From contig CM060857.1 of NCBI GenBank assembly GCA_030737835.1, forward strand, positions 11,977,496-12,041,495: a stretch of DNA of 64,000 nucleotides, in the 5' to 3' direction. The notes under the pieces are model-generated. The model was not told where the DNA came from, did no database searches, and saw nothing but the letters and a program-made list of their open reading frames with translations. How positions within the stretch are numbered: the stretch's first letter is position 1; every line of letters starts with the position of its first letter. Shown here in pieces: positions 1 through 9,312 of the stretch. This DNA comes from Acorus gramineus. Lineage: Eukaryota > Streptophyta > Magnoliopsida > Acorales > Acoraceae. Both the position numbers and the translations under genes were made by a program.

Positions 1-1901
1 ATCATAATGGTTCAGTTATTGCACTTACTGGAAAGCTATTGCCATTGAAATATTTAGCAGTCGGTAATAACAAACTCAGTGGAACCATCTCGGAGATCAT
101 CGGGCAACTCTCAGAGCTGGAATATTTAAATATCAGATGGAATTCTTTTAAGGGTGTGATGATGTCTGAGGCCCACTTTGTGAATCTCACCAAATTAAAT
201 CATCTCGACTTGTCACACAGCTTGCTTGCTTTGAATGTGAGTCCACAATGGGTTCCACCATTTCAAGCTCAAGAGATTTGGTTAGGTTCTTGCCGATCGG
301 GGCCCAACTTCCCAGCTTGGCTACGCAGCCAGACGAAAGTTAGTGCATTGGACATATCTGATAATAATATTTCAGATATAGTTCCAAACTGGTTATGGAA
401 TTTATCCTCCTCTATCCAGTATTTGGATTTGTCTGATAACCAAATGAGGGGAAAGCTACCACACAATGCATTTGAATTTTTTCGCTCTCTTGGTTCAATG
501 AACTTGACTTCAAACTATTTTGATGGTCCCCTCCCCCGTCTTCCTACTGGCTCAACGCTTTTTCTCTCTGAAAATTCATTCTCCGGACCTATAGTCCTAA
601 ACATCACAGTCTCCACTTGGTCAGAATGGACAGATTCTATCTCTCTTTCTGACAACCTTATTGATGGTAGCATTCCCCCCTCCATCTGTAGAGCGCAATG
701 GGAAATCCTTGATCTCTCCGATAACCATTTATCAGGAGTTCTCCCTGATTGTTGGTCTTCATCAGCTGTGGAAGTCATCATTTTGTCGAACAACAATTTA
801 TCCGGTGCTATTCCTGCTTCAATGGGATATATCAATCTCAAGTCACTGCATTTGAATAGCAATCATCTCTCCGGTGAGCTTCCATCCTCCTTGAAGAACT
901 CCGGAGACTTAGTCCTTCTTGATCTAGGTAACAATGAACTATCCGGCCCGATACCAATGTGGCTTGGTGAAAGCCTATCATCTCTAAAGGTTCTTCGACT
1001 TCGATCGAATCAATTCAGTGGACTCATTCCTCCCCAGCTATCACACCTTGCTTACCTTCAGGTCTTGGACCTCGCAAACAACAATCTTTCAGGAACGATA
1101 CCGCCATTCTTTGGGAATTTCAGTTCAATGGTTGCAACTCAAAAGAAAAGTGGTTCTCTTTACAATGTGTCATCACCATTATCATACACTGTATCATCCC
1201 CATCAACAAAATACACTGTAATATTTACATACAGCGAAGAACTTCTCATTTTCACAAAAGGTGAAGGACTCCACTACACCAGCACGCTTTCTCTAGTCAC
1301 AAGCATGGACCTTTCAAATAATGGTCTCTCTGGAGATATTCCTAAAGAGCTAATGAAGTTGACTGGACTGCGATTCTTCAACTTATCTAGAAATCAATTG
1401 ACAGGAAAGATCCCCCAAAACATTGGAGGCTTGGGACTATTGGAGTCCTTAGATCTATCATTGAACAAACTCTCGGGTGAAATTCCAAGTACCATGTCGA
1501 GACTGACTTCTCTAGAGTTCTTGAATTTGTCATATAATGAATTGTCCGGAAGAATTCCATCAGGCAATCAGCTTCAGACCTTCACGGATCCGTCTATTTA
1601 TATAGGCAATCATGACCTCTGCGGCATTCCCTTACCCATACAGTGCCCCAGTGACAGAGCACCTCAACCTATGTCTTCTTCGGGTTGGGATGTAGGAGAT
1701 GAGGACAATGGATCTGACATGACATGGTTTTACATGGGCATGGGACCAGGATTAGTTGCAGGTTTTTGGGGAATCATGGCTGTTTTGTATTTGAAAAGAT
1801 CATGGAGGATGGCCCTATTCAGCTTCTGTGATGACATCTGGGATTGTCTATATGCGGCAATGGTTGCGAGGTTTGCTAGACGCATGGGCGGAGCTATATA
1901 G
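1..1901 (+). CDS. LRR receptor-like protein, copy 1 (5' end outside window, 3' end altered by insertion)
   Basis: The reading frame is open from base 3, so the N-terminus lies upstream of the window. What is visible is the C-terminal two thirds of a plant LRR receptor-like protein: tandem 24-residue LRRs with the LxxLxLxxNxLSGxIP pattern, a non-LRR island near the TQKKSGSLYN stretch, final LRRs, a C-terminal cap with NHDLCGIPLPIQCP, an acidic juxtamembrane stretch, one membrane helix with glycine spacing (GMGPGLVAGFWG) and a short basic tail without a kinase. RLPs of this class act at the plasma membrane, usually with SOBIR1/BAK1-type co-receptor kinases. It is nearly identical to the gene at 9313-12387, with about 11 substitutions before the membrane helix. 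Its final residues (RRMGGAI) and stop codon come from the element inserted at 1883, which displaces the native ending. Whether it still works is unknown. Confidence 0.88.
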   Translation, partial: HNGSVIALTGKLLPLKYLAVGNNKLSGTISEIIGQLSELEYLNIRWNSFKGVMMSEAHFVNLTKLNHLDLSHSLLALNVSPQWVPPFQAQEIWLGSCRSGPNFPAWLRSQTKVSALDISDNNISDIVPNWLWNLSSSIQYLDLSDNQMRGKLPHNAFEFFRSLGSMNLTSNYFDGPLPRLPTGSTLFLSENSFSGPIVLNITVSTWSEWTDSISLSDNLIDGSIPPSICRAQWEILDLSDNHLSGVLPDCWSSSAVEVIILSNNNLSGAIPASMGYINLKSLHLNSNHLSGELPSSLKNSGDLVLLDLGNNELSGPIPMWLGESLSSLKVLRLRSNQFSGLIPPQLSHLAYLQVLDLANNNLSGTIPPFFGNFSSMVATQKKSGSLYNVSSPLSYTVSSPSTKYTVIFTYSEELLIFTKGEGLHYTSTLSLVTSMDLSNNGLSGDIPKELMKLTGLRFFNLSRNQLTGKIPQNIGGLGLLESLDLSLNKLSGEIPSTMSRLTSLEFLNLSYNELSGRIPSGNQLQTFTDPSIYIGNHDLCGIPLPIQCPSDRAPQPMSSSGWDVGDEDNGSDMTWFYMGMGPGLVAGFWGIMAVLYLKRSWRMALFSFCDDIWDCLYAAMVARFARRMGGAI

Positions 1902-3154
1902 AGGCGGGTGGGGGCATTACTTTAAATTTATGTATAGTTTAATTCATATTAGGTGGTGGTTATTGGTTGGGACAGTGACTTTCTTTAATTCAATTGATTG
2001 CCCCACTGACTTTTGATTAATGTATAATTTAATTAATGATGAGTGGTTAGTTGGTTGAGATAATGACTTTCTTTAATTCAATTTACACACCTACAACATA
2101 CATGCATGTATATGTGAAACAATTTTCAACACATACTGTTTTCTATTTGACATGGTAAATAATTGTTCACACATTGTCATATAGGTATCCGTTAAACTTC
2201 AATGAGATAGTGATTTGGAAAAGCAAAATAAAATGATAATTAATGTGTATTTTATTTTAACTTTTTCATAATCTAGAAAGGTGCCCAATCATTTGTTTAA
2301 TTTGATAATTACTATTTTAATAAAAAAAATATTTTTATTATTTATTTAATTTATACATATAATGGTAGTTTGGTAAGGGGATAAAATTTTGATAACAAAT
2401 TATCCTTATTTAGGGGATAAAAAGTCTATCAATTATGTCATTTTTCACAATCTTAAAATTAGGATTAAAAAGATTTATTAAAAAGACATTAATTTTCACA
2501 TCTATAACGTTTAGATGGAACAAATATCTTTATTTTTATTTTAAAATTGGACAATTATGATCACTTTATCCTGATTTTTTTTAATAACAAGCATGATAAA
2601 ATTGTCTAACCATTTATTCCCTCACTTAGCCCCTTATCTCACAAGTTATTCTTTTACCAAACACAAACCAACCTATAGAATTTCATGAATTTCTCATTTA
2701 AATTAGTTTTCATCCTAATTGATTTAAATGTTAATTATATTGACTTCAAATTTATCCCATGTAATAACAATATTTGATTTTAGATTATGTTTCTCCCTGA
2801 TCCGCCCCCCCTCCCCTCTCTCTCTTTCTCTCTCTAGCTCCCTCTTTCTGTACATAGTAAACAAGAAAAAAAATTCACTCTCTTTCTCATCTATTATGTA
2901 GAATACAAAATTAATATTATCATGCTTATAGATTATTATTTTAATACTTGTGAAAGGTGTAATTAACTATTTATATTGTTTACTTATTTGTATGTCCATT
3001 GTAATATTAGGTTTTGATCATCTTTTGTGTTTAATTATAATTACAGAAATTAATCTTAATTATGAAAAAGTGAAAACTGATTGTCAATTAAGAAAAAATA
3101 AAAATTTGTAGTCAAATATCGCCCCACTTATGTAAATTTCTGACTCCGCCACTG
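1883..3154. mobile_element. Non-autonomous hAT-like element inserted in RLP copy 1
   Basis: A 1272-bp insertion flanked by a perfect 8-bp duplication GCTAGACG (1875-1882 and 3155-3162). The ends form an imperfect inverted repeat: CATGGGCGGAGCTA on the left, and CAGTGGCGGAGTCA as the reverse complement of the right end. An 8-bp duplication and CA(G/T)..GGCGGAG ends are typical of plant hAT elements. The undisturbed paralog reads straight through this site (12371-12387), which gives an empty-site comparison. No transposase frame is visible. Inside, a segment near 1932-1995 is repeated imperfectly at 2021-2083. Confidence 0.85.
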
Positions 3155-3550
3155 GCTAGACGGAGAAATTAGAAGAAAGAGCAACCACAAGTTAGGAAGT
3201 CTTAGACGACTAGTGTTTGTATGTGTGTGATCTAATATTTGTGTGTTGTATAATAATGTGTGTGTGTACCACCATATCCCGTGTTATTATGTTGTATGTA
3301 AATAACAACTCAAACTATCTATGTATAAATAACGAGATTGCCTAGCAGTAAAAAGTTTTATTATTTCTAAAATCCAATTTTTTTCCTTTTTTTTTTTTTA
3401 CTTACAGCGGACTAAAATCATAACTCATGAACATCTTGGTCACAAGCTATCTCAAGATCATTTTAACAAAATCAGTCTCAAATGCGTGTTGGATTAATGG
3501 GTAAAAAGTTTAATGCGCGAGACTAATAATGTGTGGCAAGGTCGTTCAAA
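3155..3550 (+). other. Displaced native 3' end of RLP copy 1
   Basis: After the hAT-like element the sequence resumes with the duplicated GCTAGACG followed by GGAGAAATTAG. This is the native last codons and stop of the RLP as seen at 12376-12387, followed by the same 3' untranslated sequence as in copy 2 (12388 to about 12720). Similarity fades near 3550. Confidence 0.8.
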
Positions 3551-4385
3551 CAAAAAAAAAAATTGAAAAAAAGCTTAAAAAGTTTTTTTTAAGAAACGAT
3601 AAACATGTAGCATCTTAAATTTTATTCAAATTCAAGTGACAAGCCCTTGTAAATTTAATGATGGCAATGTTAACATTCTCTCGATGTATAGCATACTTAG
3701 AGAAATTAAAAACATGTAAAATCACTTTTAAATAAAAATTATTTTTTTTATTGAAATTATTTTTCAATTAGATGATGGTGTGAAAAGTTTTAAAAATAAT
3801 AAGAGATATTTAATACAGCTACATGGACCCTAAAGTTTAGGTCCAATTGGGAAGCCCCAATAATAAATGTCATTGTGTCCATTTGCATGTGAAAAGCTAA
3901 AAATTCTGAAACTCATATTCAAACACATTTTCAATGTTTAGCTTTTCAAACCATAATATTTCTTTTTAGGCAAAAAAAATTTGCGGTTGAAAATCTAATA
4001 AAACATAGTTTTTCAAAAGCTGAATTTGAAACATAAGATTTTAAGAATCTCATAGTTTCAACCTCATATCCAAACGCACCCGTTATCTCATTAGTTCTTT
4101 GTTTGACTTTTTAAAAAGGTAAAAACTGCAAAGACAATACTATCATTTCTTTATATTTGAATTTTTTATTCTCAAGAAAGCAATCTCTCAAATTCATTTT
4201 TTACTCTTCTATGTCATCAGCCACTTCAAAAATATATTCCTGCTGGCATCCTCATCTCCATCGACCGGTGTTACCACCCTTAGATTCCATTTGTCGCCCT
4301 CTATCATATGAGAGGTAGATCAGCTATCTTTCGAACCCTCCTCCAGCCTCCACCTCCTCCAACCTCTACCTCCACTATTTTTCAG
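3551..4385. other. Intergenic, no gene recognised
   Basis: AT-rich sequence with homopolymer runs. The end at about 4060-4081 (ATCCAAACGCACCC) resembles the terminus of common plant MITEs, but I could not find a matching inverted end. No supported gene. Confidence 0.4.
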
Positions 4386-4620
4386 ATACAACTACAAATA
4401 TATATGAATATATTAGAATTTCAGATACAGATATTAGTTGTTTCATATACAAATAGATATTTGGATACAGTCCTATATTAGTTTCTTCAGATACATATAC
4501 ATATGAGTATATTAGTTTCTTCAGATACATACAAATATAGATACAGATTTAGATACAATTCTTATTCACATGAATATGCATGTATTATTTAGATACACCT
4601 TACATGTATCTAAATTTAAA
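4385..4620. repeat. Irregular AGATACA-rich repeat
   Basis: The motif AGATACA and variants recurs about ten times, including the imperfect hairpin TAGATACACC..CATGTATCTA near 4591-4614. The same motif dominates elements A (31550-35184) and B (46160-49215), so this may be a decayed relative. That link rests on motif similarity only. Confidence 0.4.
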
Positions 4621-5025
4621 ATTTTGATCTATTCTTTGGTGTTTTAATAACATATACTGATCAAATGATTGTAGAAGAACAATGTGTATAAATGATTGAA
4701 TTGGAAGGAATAAAAAAAAAACTCATAATCAAATAGTTAAAAATATATTAAAAATTAATCTAGTTTTTTCATTAACATAATAATATTTCTTGCAATAAAA
4801 CTGTACCGATTCTAAACAAATCAAATTCACGCTTGTGACAAGAACCACCGTAAGACGTCAATGAAGTTCCACGATTTTGACAGCCAAGATGATCTGAAAA
4901 TTGAAGAACAGATAATAATAATAATAATAAAAACTCTGGAATGCCATTGTAAATTTGTAATCAACATCGTCTCCCGCTCGGCCAAAGATATGAAAAAAAA
5001 AAGGGATAAATTGAGTATTTACTTA

Positions 5026-5918
5026 ATTTTGAACCTAGCCCACCCCCTGTACTGTTCGACAAACGTAGTGTCGACCAATGCTACATACATTGACACTTCT
5101 AGTATCGAACTGAAGGGTTACACAAACAATTTTTTTTTGTTATAATATCAACACATGCATTGTCGATATGTGTTAAATATGTTGTCAAGTGGAGTATCGA
5201 TACTAGCAGATTATTAAAAAATAAAAAGAGTTATGCTTTTCAAACTAACATCTCCTTCTTGTTTTTTTTTTGTGTTATATTTTATCCTTTAAAATCCTTG
5301 TTGATCAATGATTTTAATTCATTTCCTAATTATTAGTTTGATATAATTTATTTTTTTATCTATATTCAAACCAGGCTGGCAATATAAACTAACAAGGACT
5401 CATTTTATTCAAATATGTGATTGATGTTAGTTTGAAAAGCGTAACTCTTTTATTTTTTATGTATATCTCTTAATTTTTTTGTATATGATTGAGTATTTAC
5501 TTAATTTTTTTACAGTGCAGTATGACTCCCAAGGCACGTATTCGACCTACAGTTTGCAATCGAAAAAATTATTCTAAGGACATGGCATCGAATTCTCGAG
5601 ATGATGAAGTTCAAGCATATCCATAAGAAGTAACTTGCAATTATCTGTTGGTATCGACACTATCATTGTTGGCCATTAACATTTTTCTCTACATCTTATA
5701 TACCGATCGATACTTATTTTTTTATTTTTTAATAATCTGCTAGTATCGACATTCCGCTTGACGACATATTTAACACATATCGACAATACATGTGTCGATA
5801 TTATAACAAAAAAAATGTTTGTGTAACCCTTAAGTTCGACACTCGAAGTGTCGACGTATATAGCATCGGTCGACAGTACGTTTGTCGAACAGTACAGGGG
5901 GTGGGCTTGGTTCAAAAT
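5026..5918. mobile_element. Foldback (long inverted repeat) element with a smaller nested inverted-repeat element
   Basis: Two arms of about 200 bp, 5026-5223 and 5718-5918, are imperfect reverse complements. The left arm begins ATTTTGAACCTAGCCCACC and the right arm ends with its complement. Between them is a 226-bp unit (5225-5450) with its own ends, AAAGAGTTATGCTTTTCAAA and its near-complement at 5425-5450, so one inverted-repeat unit sits inside another. The short ORFs on opposite strands in the two arms encode similar peptides only because the arms are inverted copies. Confidence 0.7.
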
Positions 5919-5929
5919 GGGGTGTGGTC

Positions 5930-6725
5930 GGTAGGGGTGGTTTTCCTTTGATTTCGGGTGCATAAAAACGATTAATCACGGGATGATTTTCTAATTATAT
6001 GGGGTGGGTATATAACTCCCCATTGAACAATGGGGTGACTCTGCGTGGTGTTCCTTGTCCCCACGCGGCCTTTTGTACTCATTTTTTGTCTTTTGTTCCC
6101 CCATCTCTTCAATGTTGTCATTCTATTTTTCAACTTCTCAGTCTCTACTCTGATATGATTAATGGAAATCGTGTTAGCATTTTTTTCTCAAAAAAAATTC
6201 ATGTGAGCAAAATCCCATATAAACCAATGTTAAAGTTGAGGGTACACACAAGTTCTTGAAATTTTCCATCCAAACTTATCAAATATATTCAGAATATTTT
6301 ATTACCATTTAATTATATAGGTATTAAAGTCTTTATAAATAATCATTAAGAAAAAATTTTCTCTACAAAAGATCAAATTATCTTTGTATGACTTTTATAT
6401 TTCTTCATTTTCTATCTTTCATTGTTCACACTTCGCCTGAAGCTCTCAACAACCAGAAGCCCACCCCTCCCTTTCCCATCACCCTCGCCATTGGCATCCA
6501 CCACCTCCTCTCCTCCCTAGCAGCATGCCTCCTACCACTTCGTCAAATGAGACAGACTAGGGGGAGATGAGACATGCCAGGAGGGGATAAAATATCGGAG
6601 ATAATTATTTAATCATTTCATGGTGTGGGTTAAGATTAGCTAAGGGTAAGTTGGGTCAGGGTTAACTTTTCAAACATATATACATCAGTTTCAATTTTAA
6701 TAAAGACTTATATGACATTACTTAT
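5930..6725. other. Intergenic, no gene recognised
   Basis: Short ORFs at 5999-6259 and 6388-6570 show no recognisable domain and no supporting splice context. I see nothing else in this stretch. Confidence 0.4.
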
Positions 6726-6727
6726 GG

Positions 6728-6898
6728 TTTAAGATTCATCCCGAAATTAGAGAGGAGCTTAACGTGCAGTGGAAGCTCACGTTCGGGTGGCTATACGGTA
6801 TGGTTGATCGGCTTAGGGAGAAATGTGAGAGGATTCCTCTTTATGAGAGAACCAGTTGTCCAAAAATTATCCTTGAAGGTTCTGGCAAAGTATTTTGA
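6728..6898 (+). pseudogene. Orphan coding-like fragment, family not recognised
   Basis: A 56-residue frame without ATG reads as convincing protein: it starts FKIHPEIREELNVQWKLTFG, continues GWLYGMVDRLREKCERIPLY, and ends in TGA at 6896-6898. The composition is balanced (Trp, Cys, charged residues), unlike the AT-rich noise around it, and the local GC content is higher. There is an in-frame stop a few codons upstream and no start, so it looks like a single captured or left-behind exon. I do not recognise the family and assign no function. Confidence 0.35.
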
Positions 6899-7306
6899 GG
6901 GCAAACTGAAGTCTGCTTGCAAGACTATAACTTGTATTTTTTTAATGGTATAACAATTTCGCATTGTACGTGCTTCTCTATTCTTTTTAATTTAGATGAG
7001 ATGTCATTGTTTAGGATTGGAAAGGAGCCCTGGGTAAAAATATTATTATGATATGACCCAAAAGTTCATTAGTGATCACAGATAATGTTTTAGATTTGAG
7101 AAGGTCTTTTTATAAATCAGGAAATAATGTCAGTGTTTCAATACCATAAGTTTGGATCAAGAGTGACATGTGTTTTATCACATGTTTAGCATGTGAGTTT
7201 TTACTTTTTTGTGTTTTTTTATTGATAAATATTTTTTCTGGTCAAATATTCCTACAACAGAGTCTTTGAATAAAATGAGTTTCGATATTTTTATTGTGTA
7301 ATTTTT

Positions 7307-8338
7307 AAACACGTCCTAATTGATGAAATACAGTACTATATCCCATTTCATGGATCATACCAAAAAATACTTTGAGTGAAGCTTCACTTGTAATTATGCA
7401 ATGGTTAAGTTTTCAAACTAAGAACTTCTAGTATTACATTTGTTCTTTGTCAAACATGTCCTAATTGATGAACTACAGTCCTATATCCCATTTAAGGGAT
7501 CATATAAAAAACACTTTGAGTGAAGCTTCACTTGTAATTATGCAATGGTTAATTAAGTTTTCAGGCTGAGAACTTCTAGTATTACATTCATTCTTTGTCA
7601 AACACGTCTTAATTAGGCCTATCAACGGGTTGTGGGTCGACATGGACCTGACCCGACCCGACTTGATAAAAGACATAAATACCCGACCCGAAGGACTTGA
7701 CAACCAAAACGGATAGAGTTTGGGTCCACCCCGACCCGATCCTATGGACCCGATTGACTTAACTTAAATACTATATGATTTTTTTATATTTATGATCTAA
7801 CCCAACGCCCATTATCCAACCCAACATTTATAACTACATATTGAATAATCATTTAAAATTTTAAGCATTTGAAATATTTTTACAACAACCTTTTGAATTC
7901 ACATAAAAGCATAATAATCCAAACCATATTCCAAATGTTCCCTCACAAAACATTAAAAAATCAAAATAGTGAAGAGTTAATTATAATATACTAGACTATT
8001 AAAAAAAAAACAAATGAAGCCATTGTAAGCCTTTAAGAAGTCCATCGACTTCTCTTTATCTGACCTAGACATTTTATGGGTCAACTCGATCTAACCCGAC
8101 CTGAGACCCGATATGGACTCGACCCGAAAAACCCGACAATTAAACGGGTCGGGTCCAGATCCACTCGACCCAACCCGAGCTTTATCTGTTGACTGGTCTA
8201 CTCCTAATTGATGAAATACAATACTATATCCCATTTAAGGGATCTCATAAAAAACATTTTGAGTGAAACTTCACTTGTAATTATGCAATGGTTAAGTTTT
8301 CAAACTAAGAACTTTTAGTATTACATTCGTTCTTTGTC
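7307..8338. repeat. Tandem repeat of about 145 bp, three units, third split by a transposon
   Basis: Units begin near 7307, 7452 and 7600 with AAACA(C/T)GTC(C/T)TAATT and share ATATCCCATTT, GAGTGAAGCTTCACTTGTAA and a common tail. The third unit is interrupted at 7614 by the element 7615-8201 and resumes at 8202-8338. The shared GTGAAGCTTCAC is a small palindrome. Confidence 0.75.
7615..8201. mobile_element. Small hAT-like element with (G)ACCCG-rich ends
   Basis: A 587-bp insertion. The left end reads AGGCCTATCAACGGGTTG and the right end, reverse-complemented, GTAGACCAGTCAAC. Flanks TCTTAATT (7607-7614) and TCCTAATT (8202-8209) form an 8-bp duplication with one mismatch. Subterminal sequence is packed with GACCCG/CGGGTC motifs. 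The ends and flank pattern match the larger element at 43725-49916, so both belong to one family. Confidence 0.75.
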
Positions 8339-8850
8339 CTCTCATATTTGGCTGGTGTTCGCCTAATAGGTCCATGAATGACACCTGAATAGAATTTCAT
8401 TTTTTGGATCCGGTTAAAAACACGTATGAAAAATAAGATTTTAAATAAAGTGATTTAAATAGAATTGATTTCTGGAAAGCGGATTTTTTCGCTTTTTAAA
8501 AATCAATTTTTTTTGCACTAAAAGCTGAAAGTAATTTTTTAATTAAATCAGCTTTTTAAAATACGTTTCACAACACTTTTTAATTTTTTACTTAATTAAA
8601 AAATAAATTGCTTTATTTAAACAAAACCAAACGGGCCTTAATCGAACTTGAATAGAATTTTCGCAGTTACAAAACGCGGATATGTTTAAAATAAAATTAA
8701 AAAGGACCTTCGGGTGGACTAATCAAGGTATTGGGGGGGGGGGGGGGTGGTTGGATGTATTAGTATTATTTAAAGGAGGATCCATTGCAGTAGATTTCAC
8801 GAAAAAAAAGATAGAAGCTTTTGGTTCTCTCGGATTCCTCACTTCATTTA
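8339..8850. other. Intergenic upstream region of RLP copy 2, with a G15 tract
   Basis: AT-rich sequence. A segment near 8420-8640, ending CAAAACCAAACGGGCC, resembles MITE ends. A run of 15 G residues occupies 8733-8747. The ORF at 8682-8906 spans the run and the promoter, so I do not regard it as a gene. Confidence 0.4.
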
Positions 8851-8854
8851 CTCT

Positions 8855-8864
8855 CTATATATAT
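8855..8864 (+). promoter_or_regulatory. Probable TATA box of RLP copy 2
   Basis: CTATATATAT about 450 bp upstream of the ATG. A transcription start near 8890 would give a leader carrying the probable intron 8972-9210 (donor CAA|GTATGT, acceptor CATGCAG|G). Both the promoter and the leader intron are inferred from motifs only. Confidence 0.45.
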
Positions 8865-9231
8865 TCAAATCACTCTCATGGTGGCTTCTATCTGTATCAC
8901 TCTTGATCAGAACTTCTCATCAGCTGTCTAAAGTATCTTAACAAACTAGACCATCATATAGATATCAACAAGTATGTTTTACTTTTTTTTTGTTCTAATA
9001 TTTAGATTTGTTTATTTCAATACTGATTATTTGGTTCTAATTTATGAACTTTTCTTGTTGAGGTTTTTTTTTTTGTTGATGCTTGTTTATTATTTTGGAT
9101 GATGACACCTTTTAGAATAGAAGTTTGGAAACTTGAAGTTGGAACTGATGACATGTTCTCATTATGTATCAAACAGGATAAAACATTTCATTTCTTATTT
9201 CAACATGCAGGAGTTCGATTAATAAATATTC

Positions 9232-9276
9232 ATGGTATTTGGACACCCCCATTACTGTCCTGCCATTGGTGTGTGA
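9232..9276 (+). other. Upstream ORF in the RLP copy 2 leader
   Basis: An ATG-initiated 14-codon frame ending TGA at 9274-9276 lies between the inferred leader acceptor (9210) and the main ATG (9313). If transcribed it could lower translation of the RLP. Its function is inferred. Confidence 0.4.
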
Positions 9277-9312
9277 TACATTATTTTGAGTTGTAGTAGT
9301 GAAAGCGGAACT

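Noticed and set aside
4861-5963. Two small genes with similar proteins on opposite strands (4861-5145 and 5676-5963)
   Set aside because: The similarity comes from the inverted arms of one foldback element. There are no promoter, domain or conservation signs.
9286-9312. Upstream extension of the intact RLP from TTG (MSCSSESGT)
   Set aside because: It begins at a TTG, not an ATG. The ATG at 9313 directly precedes a standard signal peptide.
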